NCBI GenBank assembly: GCA_914767715.1
Contig: OU612067.1
Span: forward strand, 1,550,001 to 1,614,000
DNA: 64,000 bases
From: Membranipora membranacea
Taxonomy: Eukaryota; Bryozoa; Gymnolaemata; Cheilostomatida; Membraniporidae
Direction of reading: 5' to 3'
Part shown: positions 11,084 through 22,760 of the stretch, in pieces
Layout: the number at the start of each line of letters is the position of its first letter
Numbering within the stretch: position 1 is the stretch's first letter
Program-made: the position numbers and the translations under genes
The notes under the pieces: generated by a model
The model's database searches: none
What the model saw: only the letters and a program-made list of their open reading frames with translations
Told to the model about the DNA's origin: nothing

Positions 11084-14000
11084 ATGGGTTGCGGTACTTC
11101 GCACCATGACATGGAGCAATTCCATCATGGGACGCGACGAAGTGCCCAATCCCCGGACAATATCTCTTACCAGAGTTTTGTCCAACAGAGACAAAAACTG
11201 CAGCGACAGAAGCTGCTTGATGACAGAGAGAGGAGTAAACGGAGAAGCTCCAATCTCGAATGGGTCACTAAGACCAATCTCGACATAGGTAGGCAATGAT
11301 GGATGCTGCCAGTTGGTCTGAATTATTATTTGTATGTGTTTGTGAATAGACTATACACCACACCTTTACCAATCCTGGACAGCGAAATCTGATTGGTCTC
11401 AGTCTAATGTTTTGCTGACCCCTGATTCCTGTGTTTACTCAATTTCAGCTAATATGGCGAGAAAGAATACATGGCTGAGGAGTTTATTGTATGCTCCAAG
11501 CAAAAGCCAAAAGACCGAGCCAGAATCATTCCTACCGGAAATGTGGTCATGGCCACAAGAGGCAAAGCCCATCAACAAAGTGATGATCGGCAAACATCGC
11601 TCAGACATACGCCTCGCCGGCAAACCAGTGCTGGAGACAGCCAAAGCTGGAGCAAGGGGTTCAGGAGATGGTGGCAATAAAATTGAATCACCAACACCAA
11701 AGCAGGTACGGGCCGAAATTTATTATTATTGCCACTATTCAATTGACGGTGAAAATCACATAATCATGCTGACACACCGTTTGACTGCCATTATTTTATG
11801 CTAAGCTGATCAAAATACAAGCTTGGTCACCTGGATTTTCGTATCAATATGCTTTTGTTACCATGTTTGCTGTTTTTATCATCATCATTATGTTGCAACA
11901 GTTGTTTCATTTTCAATACAGAGGGTGCATAGACTGGAACCTCTAGATACAAAATCTAGTAAGTCAGTGCTCAGCCCTACCCTGCCTGCGACTCTACCAC
12001 CCATAACTAAAGCTGGTAAGATTCATAATTGTGAGAAGTTTACTCTCAGCAAATTTCATCAGAGTCACTAGGCAATTATAATTGATATTTGAATTTGGAG
12101 ATGGCTTCATTGTTATGTCACCTTTTTTCGGGCAGGATTCTTAGCCTTTGATGTGCAGTTTTAAACTAATTTTAACACTTTGAACACTTTTGATTTTAGC
12201 AGAGCGGGTGTCCGCTGCAGCAGTATCAGTATCAGTATCAGTCGCAGGAAGTGATGGCAGGGTAAGAATAAGAATTGTTTCACATGTTGTATTGTGTGTT
12301 TAATCCAGAAAGGTCTCTTTGTGGCTCCGCAGGCAAAGAAATATGTTAGTCAGTATTATAAATAGCTAGTCCTTCAGTGTAGTAGGGTTACTAAGCCCTA
12401 GATTGAATCCATCTGGGCTGTTGAGACACAAAGCTAACATGTCTATAGACTGCTAATCAGATTTAATTTACTATACTCTCGCTCACCTATTACAGGTTAG
12501 CCAGCAGAGTATTAAGATTTTCTCTGCATCTGGACGAAGCTCAAAGACCCCATCAATACTACATGACCTTAAGACCATACAGAGTGGTAAGTAAACGTGA
12601 CAATAATTATGATGATATATCAAAATATTCGCTTGAAAAATCGCAAAGTCTTTGCATTTAACCTGGTTTGACTTAGTCTAGATTGGAACAAATATACACA
12701 CAGAAAGGTTCCCTCAGATAATTTTACCACATGTGGGCTCATCAAGAATCCCAGCACAAACATGGTCGGATCATTGGAATATTTGTCTCTTGTATAATTC
12801 AGATCAGAAATGATGGAATCAGAACCCACAAGCGCAAACTCCCCCTACAATAGCTTGTATAATTTTAATGATAATAATGATAAAGTCTTTTATATTTTTT
12901 AGCGGAAGTTCTATCTATGGAAGCTGTGCCATTGGAGACGTCCAGTGGTACACCTGCCAGCACTAAAGGATACCCCTGGCTAGGGGTAAATATCCAAACA
13001 GCGGTCAGAAGTATAACTCCAGATAACCTGACTTCTCTAGACGAGAGGCCTGAGACAAGCAGTCCAGTAAGATAGCTTTACTAAAAACATACAGCAGTTT
13101 GTTAGAAATCCCTTTAAAAGTTTGTCTATGAATATACAACGTTTGATGTTCGGGCCTGATTAAAAATTAATATCTCTCTAGATAATCATTAAACACAAGG
13201 CTAACCTGGTTTATATGTTCTTAGGTTGGTGCTAATTGCTACACTCCTGTCTGCGAGGTAGAGGGCACTTCTGACCCTCACCTGAGCTGTGTCCATAATC
13301 TGAGGAGATACGGCAGAGTTGCTTTCGAATCAACCCAGTCCATAGATATGAAGGAGGACTGCTCAGCACTTTGTGAGCTGGATCCTGTTGGAGCAAGTTC
13401 GGCTGTCGCTTCAAGCTATGTAGTCTCTGCATCGGTAAGTCTTCAAGTGCTGCTGCCATAGTTTTAAATAAGTTCCATGAGAGTTGACCATTCTCTTCGC
13501 TTCAAAGGCTAAGACTAAGGCTACCGTTACCGCTACCGCTACAGAAGTAAAAGAGACAAGAAAACAAATGCACTATTTTTTAATACAGGCTAGTCATGGA
13601 AGGAACCTGTTGGGCGTGAATTTCAAAGAATCCCCAGCGTGCCTGTACCATACTGCGCCCATCAAGAAATACCCAAACCCAAGGAGAATCCTCAAAGAGC
13701 TTCAGCATCCTCAGCCAGGAATGGCTGTTATTAGTTACGTGCAAACCAATGATTTCCTAGAACAGGTAGGAACCAACTTCATACATAATGCTATTATCAG
13801 TTAGTACTCTCTATTCATGATGTGACTGTCATTGGACCAAAGGTATTATCCCAAGACTATAACATCACAAATTCGTGCTGAGTTAGTTGATTCTTATTTT
13901 GAATGCAGCATCTTATAATCTCAGCTTAACCTTCCCATTCTCCTCCTAGTATGCGGTGGTTTCGAAGAGCCGAACCAAAGCTTGCCAATATCCGACTATT

Positions 14001-14930
14001 TGATATCTTACTATGAAACGATTAGTTTGTGAATAGTTGGATTTATCCCATGGTTATGTTATGATTGAAGGCGACAGAGCGAATCGCTCGTACACACTAT
14101 GTGAGCCCGACAAGGCGAGGTCGCTCAGCCTGCCTAGAAGCTGTAACCACAGTGGACTATGATGAGGTACACCGACTTACTGGCGAAGACGAGACGCTAG
14201 AACCGGATGACGAAATGATCAAACAGGTAAGAAAGGAAATCATAGAAAAAGCGACCAAAAATGTCAATAAACTGCTTCTAGGAGAGGAGACTTGTGATGT
14301 TTCCGTTTAATTCTATGAAATAAATATAATATTGACCCATTTTCTCTCTTTCCTTTCAAAGGGTGTAGAGGAGGCCAAAACTGAACCTAAGAATTCATTT
14401 GTTACACACCATGCAGGCTTTGTGCCCTATGTGTTCAAGGAGGAACCTGTGGTTATCAAGAATAGGATCATTCGTAACGTTGAGGATCTGGCACCGAGCG
14501 TAAGTATATTAAACACTATGACTCAGGCCCTATCAATTTCCAGTAAAAATATAGACCGACTGATAAAGCTAAGCCCTCTATTATTCTGTCGTCAAGAATA
14601 TTAATACTAATGAGCATCCATAAATGCTTTTTATAGGTCCTGAGAGGGCCGCCTAACCCCGAGAGACCCTACAGCAGCATGACAAGGACACCAGGGCCTG
14701 ATATGCCTGGAACGAGGCTATCTAGCCAAGCAAGTACACCTAGACAAGCAAGGCCACCTAGCACACCTCGGCCACCTAGCACGCCACGTCCTTATAGCCA
14801 AGCACGGCCCTATAGCCGCCAAAATAGTCAGATAAATTCCCGAGCACTTAGCCAGGCTCTGACAGAGGAGACCAGCGAGCCTAACAGCCGTGAGCCTAGC
14901 AGGCCACCTACAAACAGCGGAGTGACCTAA
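11084..14930 (+). CDS. Unrecognised 11-exon gene, copy B (complete), putative myristoylated protein
   Basis: Exons: 11084-11288, 11449-11705, 11922-12015, 12200-12261, 12496-12586, 12903-13066, 13225-13434, 13589-13765, 14071-14226, 14362-14499, 14637-14930. Total 1848 nt, 615 aa plus stop, with all phases consistent and GT-AG junctions. The start follows a CRE/TATA promoter. MGCGTS at the N-terminus fits N-myristoylation (Gly2, Ser6) with a palmitoylatable Cys3, so membrane attachment is likely (inference). A charged stretch follows (QKLLDDRERSKRR). The middle exons have a Cys-containing block (CYTPVCEVEG to ALCELDPVG). The C-terminus is a Ser/Arg/Pro-rich tail. AATAAA signals lie at 14988 and 14998. 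No known domain is recognised. It is intact and probably expressed. Confidence 0.8.
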
Positions 14931-14987
14931 GACACTGACATTGAGGCCCTACTTAAAAAAATTGAATGTCCCGTAAAAATTAAAATC

Positions 14988-15003
14988 AATAAATCTAAAT
15001 AAA
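14988..15003 (+). terminator. Poly(A) signals of gene B
   Basis: AATAAA occurs at 14988-14993 and again at about 14998-15003, 58 to 70 nt after the stop codon. The matching place in copy A has lost AATAAA, and that copy may use the TAATAAATG near 4260. Confidence 0.6.
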
Positions 15004-15359
15004 ACTCTCTCTGAAAATAGTAGTGTCAGGTTTGATCAGATTTGCTTGTTTTTCGACATAGGCAAGCTGCTGGCAGCATATGCAGGCAAATCAGTTCAAA
15101 CTTGATAATTCTATATAAAATGTTCTTGTTTTTTGTTTAACTGCCTCTTGTTAGATGTCTATGTTATAAGTTTTGTGAAGATAATATGGTTCTGCCTACA
15201 TTTTCCTTCGAGCTTTGTTCAATGAAATATTTTGTTCCATTGACTTGGGGAACACCATCAACCCGGCCAAGGATTTATTTATGATATGCTTATTTATGTG
15301 TAATAAATGTATAAAACATAGTAATAGCAACAGTTCGTGATTATCAGGTGATCAGAAGC

Positions 15360-17100
15360 CTCCAACCTGAATATATTGGCATGAAAACAAAATCGAGGCA
15401 TATAAAGGAGAAGTAAACTTCAATACATTGATAATATAGGATAGTAAGGCATGAGCACATGATGAGATCAACACACTGCAAAAAACTTAGTCTCAGTCTC
15501 ATAAAAAAATCAGAACTAGACTAATATCTGAATTGCCAGATTTTTTTGTGATGGTTATATGCAGTTTCGGCTATTAATGATAGGAGACTCATGAAAACTA
15601 GTGATCCACTACTAAATGTTACATAATCTTTCAGATTTTGGATGTTTTAAAACCATATCGTCATTTTTTTATCACTGTCCCTATCCTATTGCAAGCAGCG
15701 TTTTTGGCAATCGACCGCCTGTTGTGCAATATAATGGAAGTTACATTATTACCATTGCACTCAGCATGAAAACTCTACCAGAAACCATTTCGCATATGAC
15801 CCAGTACCATTCTTAAAAAGAACTGCTCAACAGGATAATGAATACAATGCTAATTGGCGGATCAAGTCTTGGTACATTTTCTGTGAGAACTTTGCACCCA
15901 AAATAATTAAAATTCGTCCCATGAACAAGATGTATGTATTTCATAATGGTATTGGTCAGTGTAACCAGTACAAGAAACAGTGAAGAATACAGATTCTTCC
16001 TGCCAAAAAAAGGATAAATATAATCCAAGCATGTCTAACTGATTTGTTATAAAGTTTAGCAGTGCAGCAAGCCTCTCTATCTGGTTTAAAATAAAAAATT
16101 ACACTGGTGCAAGAAACCTCTACGTCCAACATCGTGGAGAGTTTTCTGAAATCAGCTTTCTTACGTTGTGTCCTTGAACACTCAACCTTCTCTAATAGAA
16201 ACAGAGAATTTACAGCAACCAGCAAAACTGTATTTTCACATTGTTAAAGTTCCGTTCCAGCCCACATCAGTACTCATGGGAGACAGATAATGTGGTCATG
16301 TGATCATGCCAATCTAAATTAGCATTGTCAAAACTTGAATGCAGCAGCATGTGATCATAAAACTTGTCTACCAAAAAAAAACATGTTACTTCACCTTTGT
16401 GTGGATTGTGTCGAGGTCAATGGCTCGCAACGAGACAAGACACATCCCAACAGGGCCAAATCCGGATCAATAACACGGAGATGGTATTATAATATAATAA
16501 GTTCTCTTGACCTGGTAAATACACTTTTAGTTTGGCCTTTGTTTATCTTCTGCTTATTCCGTCCAAACTCCAAAGGATTGTAATAATGATCATGATCATG
16601 AGTCATGACATAATAATTGGTTTGAGGTTGCCAATGTTCTTACATGTTTCTCTTTTACATCATGCTATATCCTCTTAAATATGAGATTATTCTATATATT
16701 CGTTATGATAGCCCGGCAATGCTATTTTGGAGGTGATATTATGAGGTTGATGATATTGTGCCTTCCAATCTTTCTGTAGTACTGGCATAACAGATGTTAA
16801 AGCAATCATTAGTTTGTATTATAGATAAATAGCCAAAGACAATAAGCAACAACTTTCACAATCTCCATGCCACTGCTTCTGACCAGATATCCTGAAATAT
16901 CAACCAGTTGATCATTTCCTGCAACTCAGTCACTGTGAAATCTACATGGAACTAGGAAACCCAACATTTTCATTACTTTATATTTATCAATCCTTTGTTC
17001 CGCATTTATTGAACCCATTTATATGGTGAAGGCTATTTCCTATATTTGAGTAGACTTATATATAAAGACAACATGGCGATATTTACAACCAAAGTATCCT
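15360..17100. other. Intergenic, no supported gene
   Basis: AT-rich DNA between gene B and the UPF0489 pseudogene. Short open frames on both strands lack codon-like composition or splice context. A piece near 15380-15420 recurs near 19350-19390. Confidence 0.5.
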
Positions 17101-17116
17101 CTACTGAACAGAGAGA

Positions 17117-17310
17117 ACACATACACCACAGACACCACAGACACATACACACCACAGACACATACACATACACATACACACCACAGACACATACACACCA
17201 CAGACACATACACACCACAGACACATACACACCACAGACACATACACACCAAAGACACATACATACCACAGATACAACACACCACATATACGTACACACC
17301 GCATACACAT
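17117..17310. repeat. CACACC/AGACACATA minisatellite
   Basis: Imperfect tandem units of about 14-20 bp built on ACACCACAGACACAT. It sits directly in front of the first ATG of the UPF0489 pseudogene. It produces long spurious open frames on both strands. Confidence 0.9.
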
Positions 17311-18369
17311 AGACGCCACAGGATGGAGAGAGTGTCTAAATCGAGATATATACTACATGTGCTGGGCCAGATATTATTTGCGGCATTTTTGGTGTTTGTA
17401 TTCATTATGTCGTACTCATTTTTCCATAGTTTGCATTCACATCCTAAAGATAAGAACAAAGCCAGTGAACCGTTATACCGGAAGTTCTTACCCATAGCTG
17501 TTAGAGGATTACAGAGCGGGTATGATGACCAGCCTAAAGTCAGTGACCAGGGAAGGAGAAGTCTTGATGCCGCACTCGTAGATGAGCATCATGAAGGTAA
17601 GACTAGAATTGATTGTGTGTAATTTGATGGCTAAGATGAGTTGGGATAGGAGATGCTTTGGCTTGATCCTGGTCAACAGTGTGCCCAAAATAAGGTGTGG
17701 TCACTTGTCCAGCTTTCAGTATTTTCAAAAACAAAATGCTTGCTACGATATAAACATTTTGCGATATGTTAGATGAGGTGATCCAGGGGCGGATTGTCAC
17801 ACGACCAACAAGGGAGATCTCAAAGGTCCTTTTTTTGTTTTGTCTGTTGGGCCTGAGAATGGAGCGGATGTCCCATTATTGTCTTCTCTTTTTCATTAGA
17901 CCCCACAAACAAAACAAGAATACAGTACAAGTCAAGTTGCCTGGAACTGAGATATTGAATTGCTTTGAATGAAAGGAATACAATAGCAGCCCCCCCCCCC
18001 CTCCACGTGTTACAGATAAAGCAACAGAATAACTAATTGTGCCAGGGACCAAGAACATTTGTTTCGATTATCCATGTGAGTTGAGATGGAGATAACAACA
18101 TATTTTAATTATAGGAAGAACACCAACGGCCACGCGATAAAGCAGCAAAAGGGATGGAAGATAAGCGATGGAATAATGTAGATAAATATATCAGTCAAGT
18201 TAAAACACAGCCTCCGCAATGATGAAACATTCCTGAAGAACCAATCCATAAGAAGGCTGATTAGAATAGAACAGCCTAGTAAAGTGCAGCTCAGTCACAC
18301 AATGCTTAGTCTCATTCACACACATACAGCTGTGGCTTACACACAGCACCAACATGGAATCAAAGCGTC

Positions 18370-20220
18370 TCAGTTTTTATTACAGATTTGATTGTATTCA
18401 AGAACTAATTGCATATTATTTACTAAGAAACACTTTTATTGAGAACATCTATATTGGATATTATATTAAATGTCAAAATGTCAAATGAATATGATGGTGC
18501 AAGAAAACCAGGATTTCACGGATATTCTCAGTCATGACGGAACAATCATACTTCAGGCAGTTCCACATTTTGTTATCAGGATCTAAGTAACATCAAATAA
18601 TAAAATATTGTGATGACGGAACATCTCACTATAATTATATCTCCGATATTTAGCCCATTTCCAGCACTAGTTCCTCCTATTGTCACCAGTACAAGATATA
18701 TACTATAATATTAATTAATACTCCTCATATATCAATACAACGATACAATGATACCATACACTACTCTGTTCAATACAAAAAATGTACAAAGGTCTGATTA
18801 GATGTCAATAACTGCATATCATCTCTCTCCGGTTCCTGTGTCCTTCTCACATTTTTGTATTGCTTCACATTATACATGATAAGTAGCCCTATTTGGTAGG
18901 GTAACAACAGATATTTGGACTGATTACCCTTTGAGACCAGATGACCCTATACACACCCCACTTTTGCACCTAATAGCTTAGTGAAATTTCATTTGCTTAT
19001 TCTGCTGTCATGAGGTCTAATTTTCAACCTATTATAGCCTATTATAACCAATTACATTAAATTTAAAACTTTTTCGCACCTGTGGAACACTTGCTCAATT
19101 TTAACACTCATTTTAAGAGTTTCTGTGGCTTTGGTGCTGGCCAGTGCCGTCTGTGTGAGGCTTTCAGGGTCACTCAGACACACTGCAGCACCAGATATAG
19201 AGCCCAGGCAACTTGTCATGTATGCTTTACATTGATGGACATGCTGTTAATAAAATTAACCAATTATAGAGATGGACAGTAGTTATTAGCTAGTCAGAAC
19301 TCAGTACAAATTTACCTGCCTCCAAATATTGGTCAGCGGTCAAGCTGTATATATTAGCATAAAAACAAAAGCATAACATGTTTATATAGGAGAAGCAAAC
19401 ACATTATGAGAATAGACTACGCAAGTCTATATACGGCTCTCAATCCTGCAAAGCGATCACCATCCCTTCACCCATTTTTGTTCAACAGGATAAGTAATAT
19501 AATGCTAATCAAGTCTCTGTTCCAGAAGGGCTGCGTGGGTGTAAGGTACATGTGTTTGTGTAATGGTATGGTACAACGCCAACACAGATTTTAACAAATG
19601 GCATAAAACAAACTTCAACAGTATGACCAACCAAGCAAGCAAAATTTTTCCCTAAGGAGTCAGACTTGCACCCCAGATTATATAAACTTGTCACAGAAAC
19701 AAGATATGGATAATCTCTTTGAGGGTTAAACCAAGGAGTAACAGCCCTGTTACTCTTTGGATTGTACTCAAGAACTAAATATTTACCTTTTACTAAGAAA
19801 CACTTTTTTGAGAACATATTTATTGGAATATATATATTAATATGGTCAAATGAATAATAAGATGGTGCAAGAAAACCAGGATTTGATGTTTATTCTTAGT
19901 CATGTCAAAAGAATCATACAGCAGGCAGTTCTAAATTTTGTTAACAGGATCTAAGTAACATCAAATAATAAAATATTGACGACAAAATATCTCTCTATCA
20001 TATCTCCATCTATTTTAGCTCTAGTTCCTCTTATTTTAACAAGTATATCAGATTAACTATCAATTAATACTCCTTATATTAATATAATGATCAATGATAC
20101 AATGATAATATATACTATACTAGTTCAATACAATTAATGTACAATGGTCTGCTTAATTAAATATCAATAAGTGCTATATTATATCTCTCCGTTTCCAGTA
20201 TCCTGATTCCCTAATTTTTG
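18370..20220. repeat. Direct repeats in the pseudogene's first intron
   Basis: The stretch 18390-18800 is repeated, at reduced identity, at about 19760-20200 in the same orientation (shared GATGGTGCAAGAAAACCAGG, and GGATCTAAGTAACATCAAAT). 18868-19050 repeats 4370-4560, and 19100-19220 resembles 6470-6600. The intact paralogue has only a short intron here, so this DNA came in after duplication and may have replaced the missing exon 2. Confidence 0.6.
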
Positions 20221-20397
20221 TTACTGGTTGACAGTTTCACATAGACGGACATGGAGACTTTGCTCCAGTTGGTTAGTATGATGGTCTGCCGGCATTTAGA
20301 TGGTCAAAGAAGGAAAGAGATATCCTCCGGCTGATGCAAAAGAATGATGTGTTCATCCAGGTGAGAAAGAGTTCTGAATCTATGCCGATGTGATAAC

Positions 20398-20602
20398 AGA
20401 CGCACACTATCTATTCTTCTCATTCCATATTAATAGTTGTCATGTGAGTGTTATTATAGACCTAAAGCCCATGGTTTGCTCTTTGGTTGGCAAGATATAA
20501 GGACTTATTCTTCTCCAGAATAATGGGCTTTAGGTCTATAATAACACTCACATGACAACTATTAATTTGGAAAGAGAAGAATAGATAGTATGCGTCTGTG
20601 TA
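20398..20602. repeat. Inverted repeat with arms of about 75 bp
   Basis: The left arm 20398-20473 and right arm 20524-20602 are nearly perfect reverse complements (sharing CATGTGAGTGTTATTATAG and CTATCTATTCTTCTC). The loop is about 50 bp. It starts about 40 bp after an exon of the UPF0489 pseudogene. Confidence 0.8.
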
Positions 20603-20829
20603 CCCAGAAAACAGAAAAATTGATAAAAATATGGTGTAGAATTAAAAAGACTGTAACTAAAAATCAAGAACAATGACAGGTAAAATTACAAAGTACACAC
20701 AGGCATTAATTAGCAGTAAAACATTACACAAGTTAATACACAATAGCTAGGAAAAGAAAAGTTACAAAAAACCGATGTAGCAGTAGGCTAAAATGAAATG
20801 ATAAGAACTGACTCATCAATTGAGTTATC

Positions 20830-20965
20830 AGCATATAGATAACAATTTTTGAGCTCCATCAGATCGTTAATAAACATGATAAACAGCAGGGGTCCAAGCA
20901 CAGACCCCTGCGGCACACCAGTTATTACTCGACAGCATTCAGATACATAACCATTAACTTTCATG
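20830..20965 (-). mobile_element. LINE reverse transcriptase fragment
   Basis: The minus strand reads VITGVPQGSVLGPLLF followed by FINDL, which is the conserved RT block just upstream of the catalytic YADD in CR1/Jockey-type LINEs. Only this block is preserved. It lies in an intron of the UPF0489 pseudogene, on the opposite strand. Confidence 0.75.
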
Positions 20966-21394
20966 GCCTGCTCTCGACTTGAAAGATAGTTTTAATAGAT
21001 CATAAAACTCCTCATGTCCACGGATTGAGAGCTTATATAATATACATTATAGGCAGGTATGGGGACAGGTATGATAGACAGATATATATGGGTGTGGCCT
21101 GAGTGGGTACGTAACGACACAGCACCAGATCTTGGAGATCATACCTTGGCACAGCTAAGTATCGGAACATTTAACTTCAAAGACACCAGTACATTATAGA
21201 CTAGACAAGGCGCATGTATGTGCACTTCTCATGTAAGTTTACGTTGACCTGATCTAATATGCCCCACATACCTATGAACAAGATAGAAAAAAAATAAATC
21301 CAAAAAGTTGACACAAATCTAAAGGTAGTCTTCTGACCATAGATATGTTTGAGTGTGACAAATGGCTGAATAATAGGGAGTAGGCGGTAGCTAG

Positions 21395-21660
21395 GGAGTA
21401 GGCGGTAGCTCAGTTGGTTAGAGCGCCGTCCCTTCAGCATGCAAATGTTGAAGGTCGTGGGTTCGAATCCCACTGCAGTCTATCGACTACTGGGGTTTGA
21501 TTGGCCCCCAGGTGTGCTCCGACCTGCCTGTAAACTGAGAGCAAATGGGCGCAGATATTGCAGCCTAGCCCCTAAGGCAACTGGTATTTCGCCGCCCATG
21601 CTTAGGGATGTGGCGTGTGATATGACATCTGATTTTAATCAACCTTTTAATCAATCCACC
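21395..21660 (+). mobile_element. tRNA-derived SINE candidate
   Basis: The head has a tRNA-like D arm (GCTCAGTTGGTTAGAGC) and a T arm (GTGGGTTCGAATCCCAC), so both RNA polymerase III promoter boxes are present. The anticodon arm is abnormal and the acceptor strands (GGCGGTA and TGCAGTC) do not pair well, which rules out a working tRNA. An unrelated tail of about 180 bp follows. The start of the head (GGGAGTAGGCGGTAGCT) is duplicated in tandem. Confidence 0.55.
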
Positions 21661-22373
21661 TAATATGCACCAAATGAAGGAAATGCCATAATAGGGTATA
21701 TTTTATTATACAAAGCATTCATATTGATGATTATTTCAGATTGTTTCAGATGGTGTAAAGAGAGATGTGACAGAGTAAAATTCTAATTGTCTATTCTCTA
21801 CACCAGAGTTTGAGCTTTTTGCTGCACCTGATGCCAAGTGTGAATTTGAAAAGCAGGTAAGAACAATATTTGAAACGCTGTTCAATATGTTTAGGTCTGG
21901 TCGCATTGCATTAGTGTCTTTAAGTTTTGTGGATGGACAAAATTCAGTTCCTGAAAGTATACTGAACATCTGTAGTCAAGTTTATAAGCTTGAAAGATTC
22001 TCTCTCATGCATAAAGAGCAGACAGCCTAACCATAAATTATAATTTATCTCGGTGATGATTTAGGCCGATACTGCCCAAAATACCCACTTTGTTTGTCTC
22101 TACCATAGGTGTTGTCCTGTCTCCGCATAGTAGTTGAGTTTTTGTGAATAATTTTCGTCCCCCCCCCCCATCATGCATTAACTAGTAGTTTTCTTGTCCT
22201 ATATGTTATAAGCCAAAGCTTATTGATTAATAATCGTGATTACTAGTGCTTCTTACACACTGCCGATATAAACTTCAGTATTTTGGGTATTTGATGTAAA
22301 TGAACTTGTTTTGCTATGTTCTTTATGCAGGGTGTTCTGTTTGATATTGTAAGTCAGGCATTCATGGAGAAGG

Positions 22374-22760
22374 GATAGATTAGAAAGAATACAGCGATCA
22401 GCTAGCAGGATGATTTTACCTGATCTTAGTTACAGTGAGAGATTACAAGTTTTAGCTTTGCCCACCGTATATGATTTTATTTTTGAACTCTCGAAGTTCC
22501 ATTTTTTACGAATAGCTGATGACCCGACCCATCCACTTTATAATCGAATACCAAGAAATTTTAGTAGGGTTTCCTCTCGCAATAATACCATTTTTAGACC
22601 TAAGAAATGTAGAACACAAAAGCGTGCGAAATTGTTTTTTCATTTTTTTATGACATATTTCAACAATCACCGCTCTTAGTATTTTTTTTTTACACATTGT
22701 ACACATTCCACACTATCATCATTGATAACGAAGTATTAATAAAATCTAATCTAATCTAAG
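22374..22760 (+). mobile_element. 5'-truncated LINE inserted in a UPF0489 exon
   Basis: The insertion encodes a typical LINE C-terminal tail (RLERIQRSASRMILPDL, YSERLQVLALPT) and ends after the stop with repeated TAATC units (AATCTAATCTAATCTAA), as CR1/L2-type LINE 3' ends do. Comparison with the intact exon at 52105-52273 puts the borders at about 22373/22374 and 22760/22761. No clear target-site duplication is visible. Confidence 0.85.

Noticed and set aside
11471-11680. Alternative frame beginning MAEEF in gene B exon 2
   Set aside because: It ends in a stop before the splice donor and does not join exon 1 or exon 3 in phase.
17033-17495. Cys/Val-rich minus-strand open frames
   Set aside because: They are readings of the CACACC/AGACACATA minisatellite opposite the first UPF0489 pseudogene exon.
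21404-21480. Possible functional tRNA gene
   Set aside because: D and T arms are good, but the acceptor strands do not pair and the anticodon arm is malformed. It fits a SINE head better.
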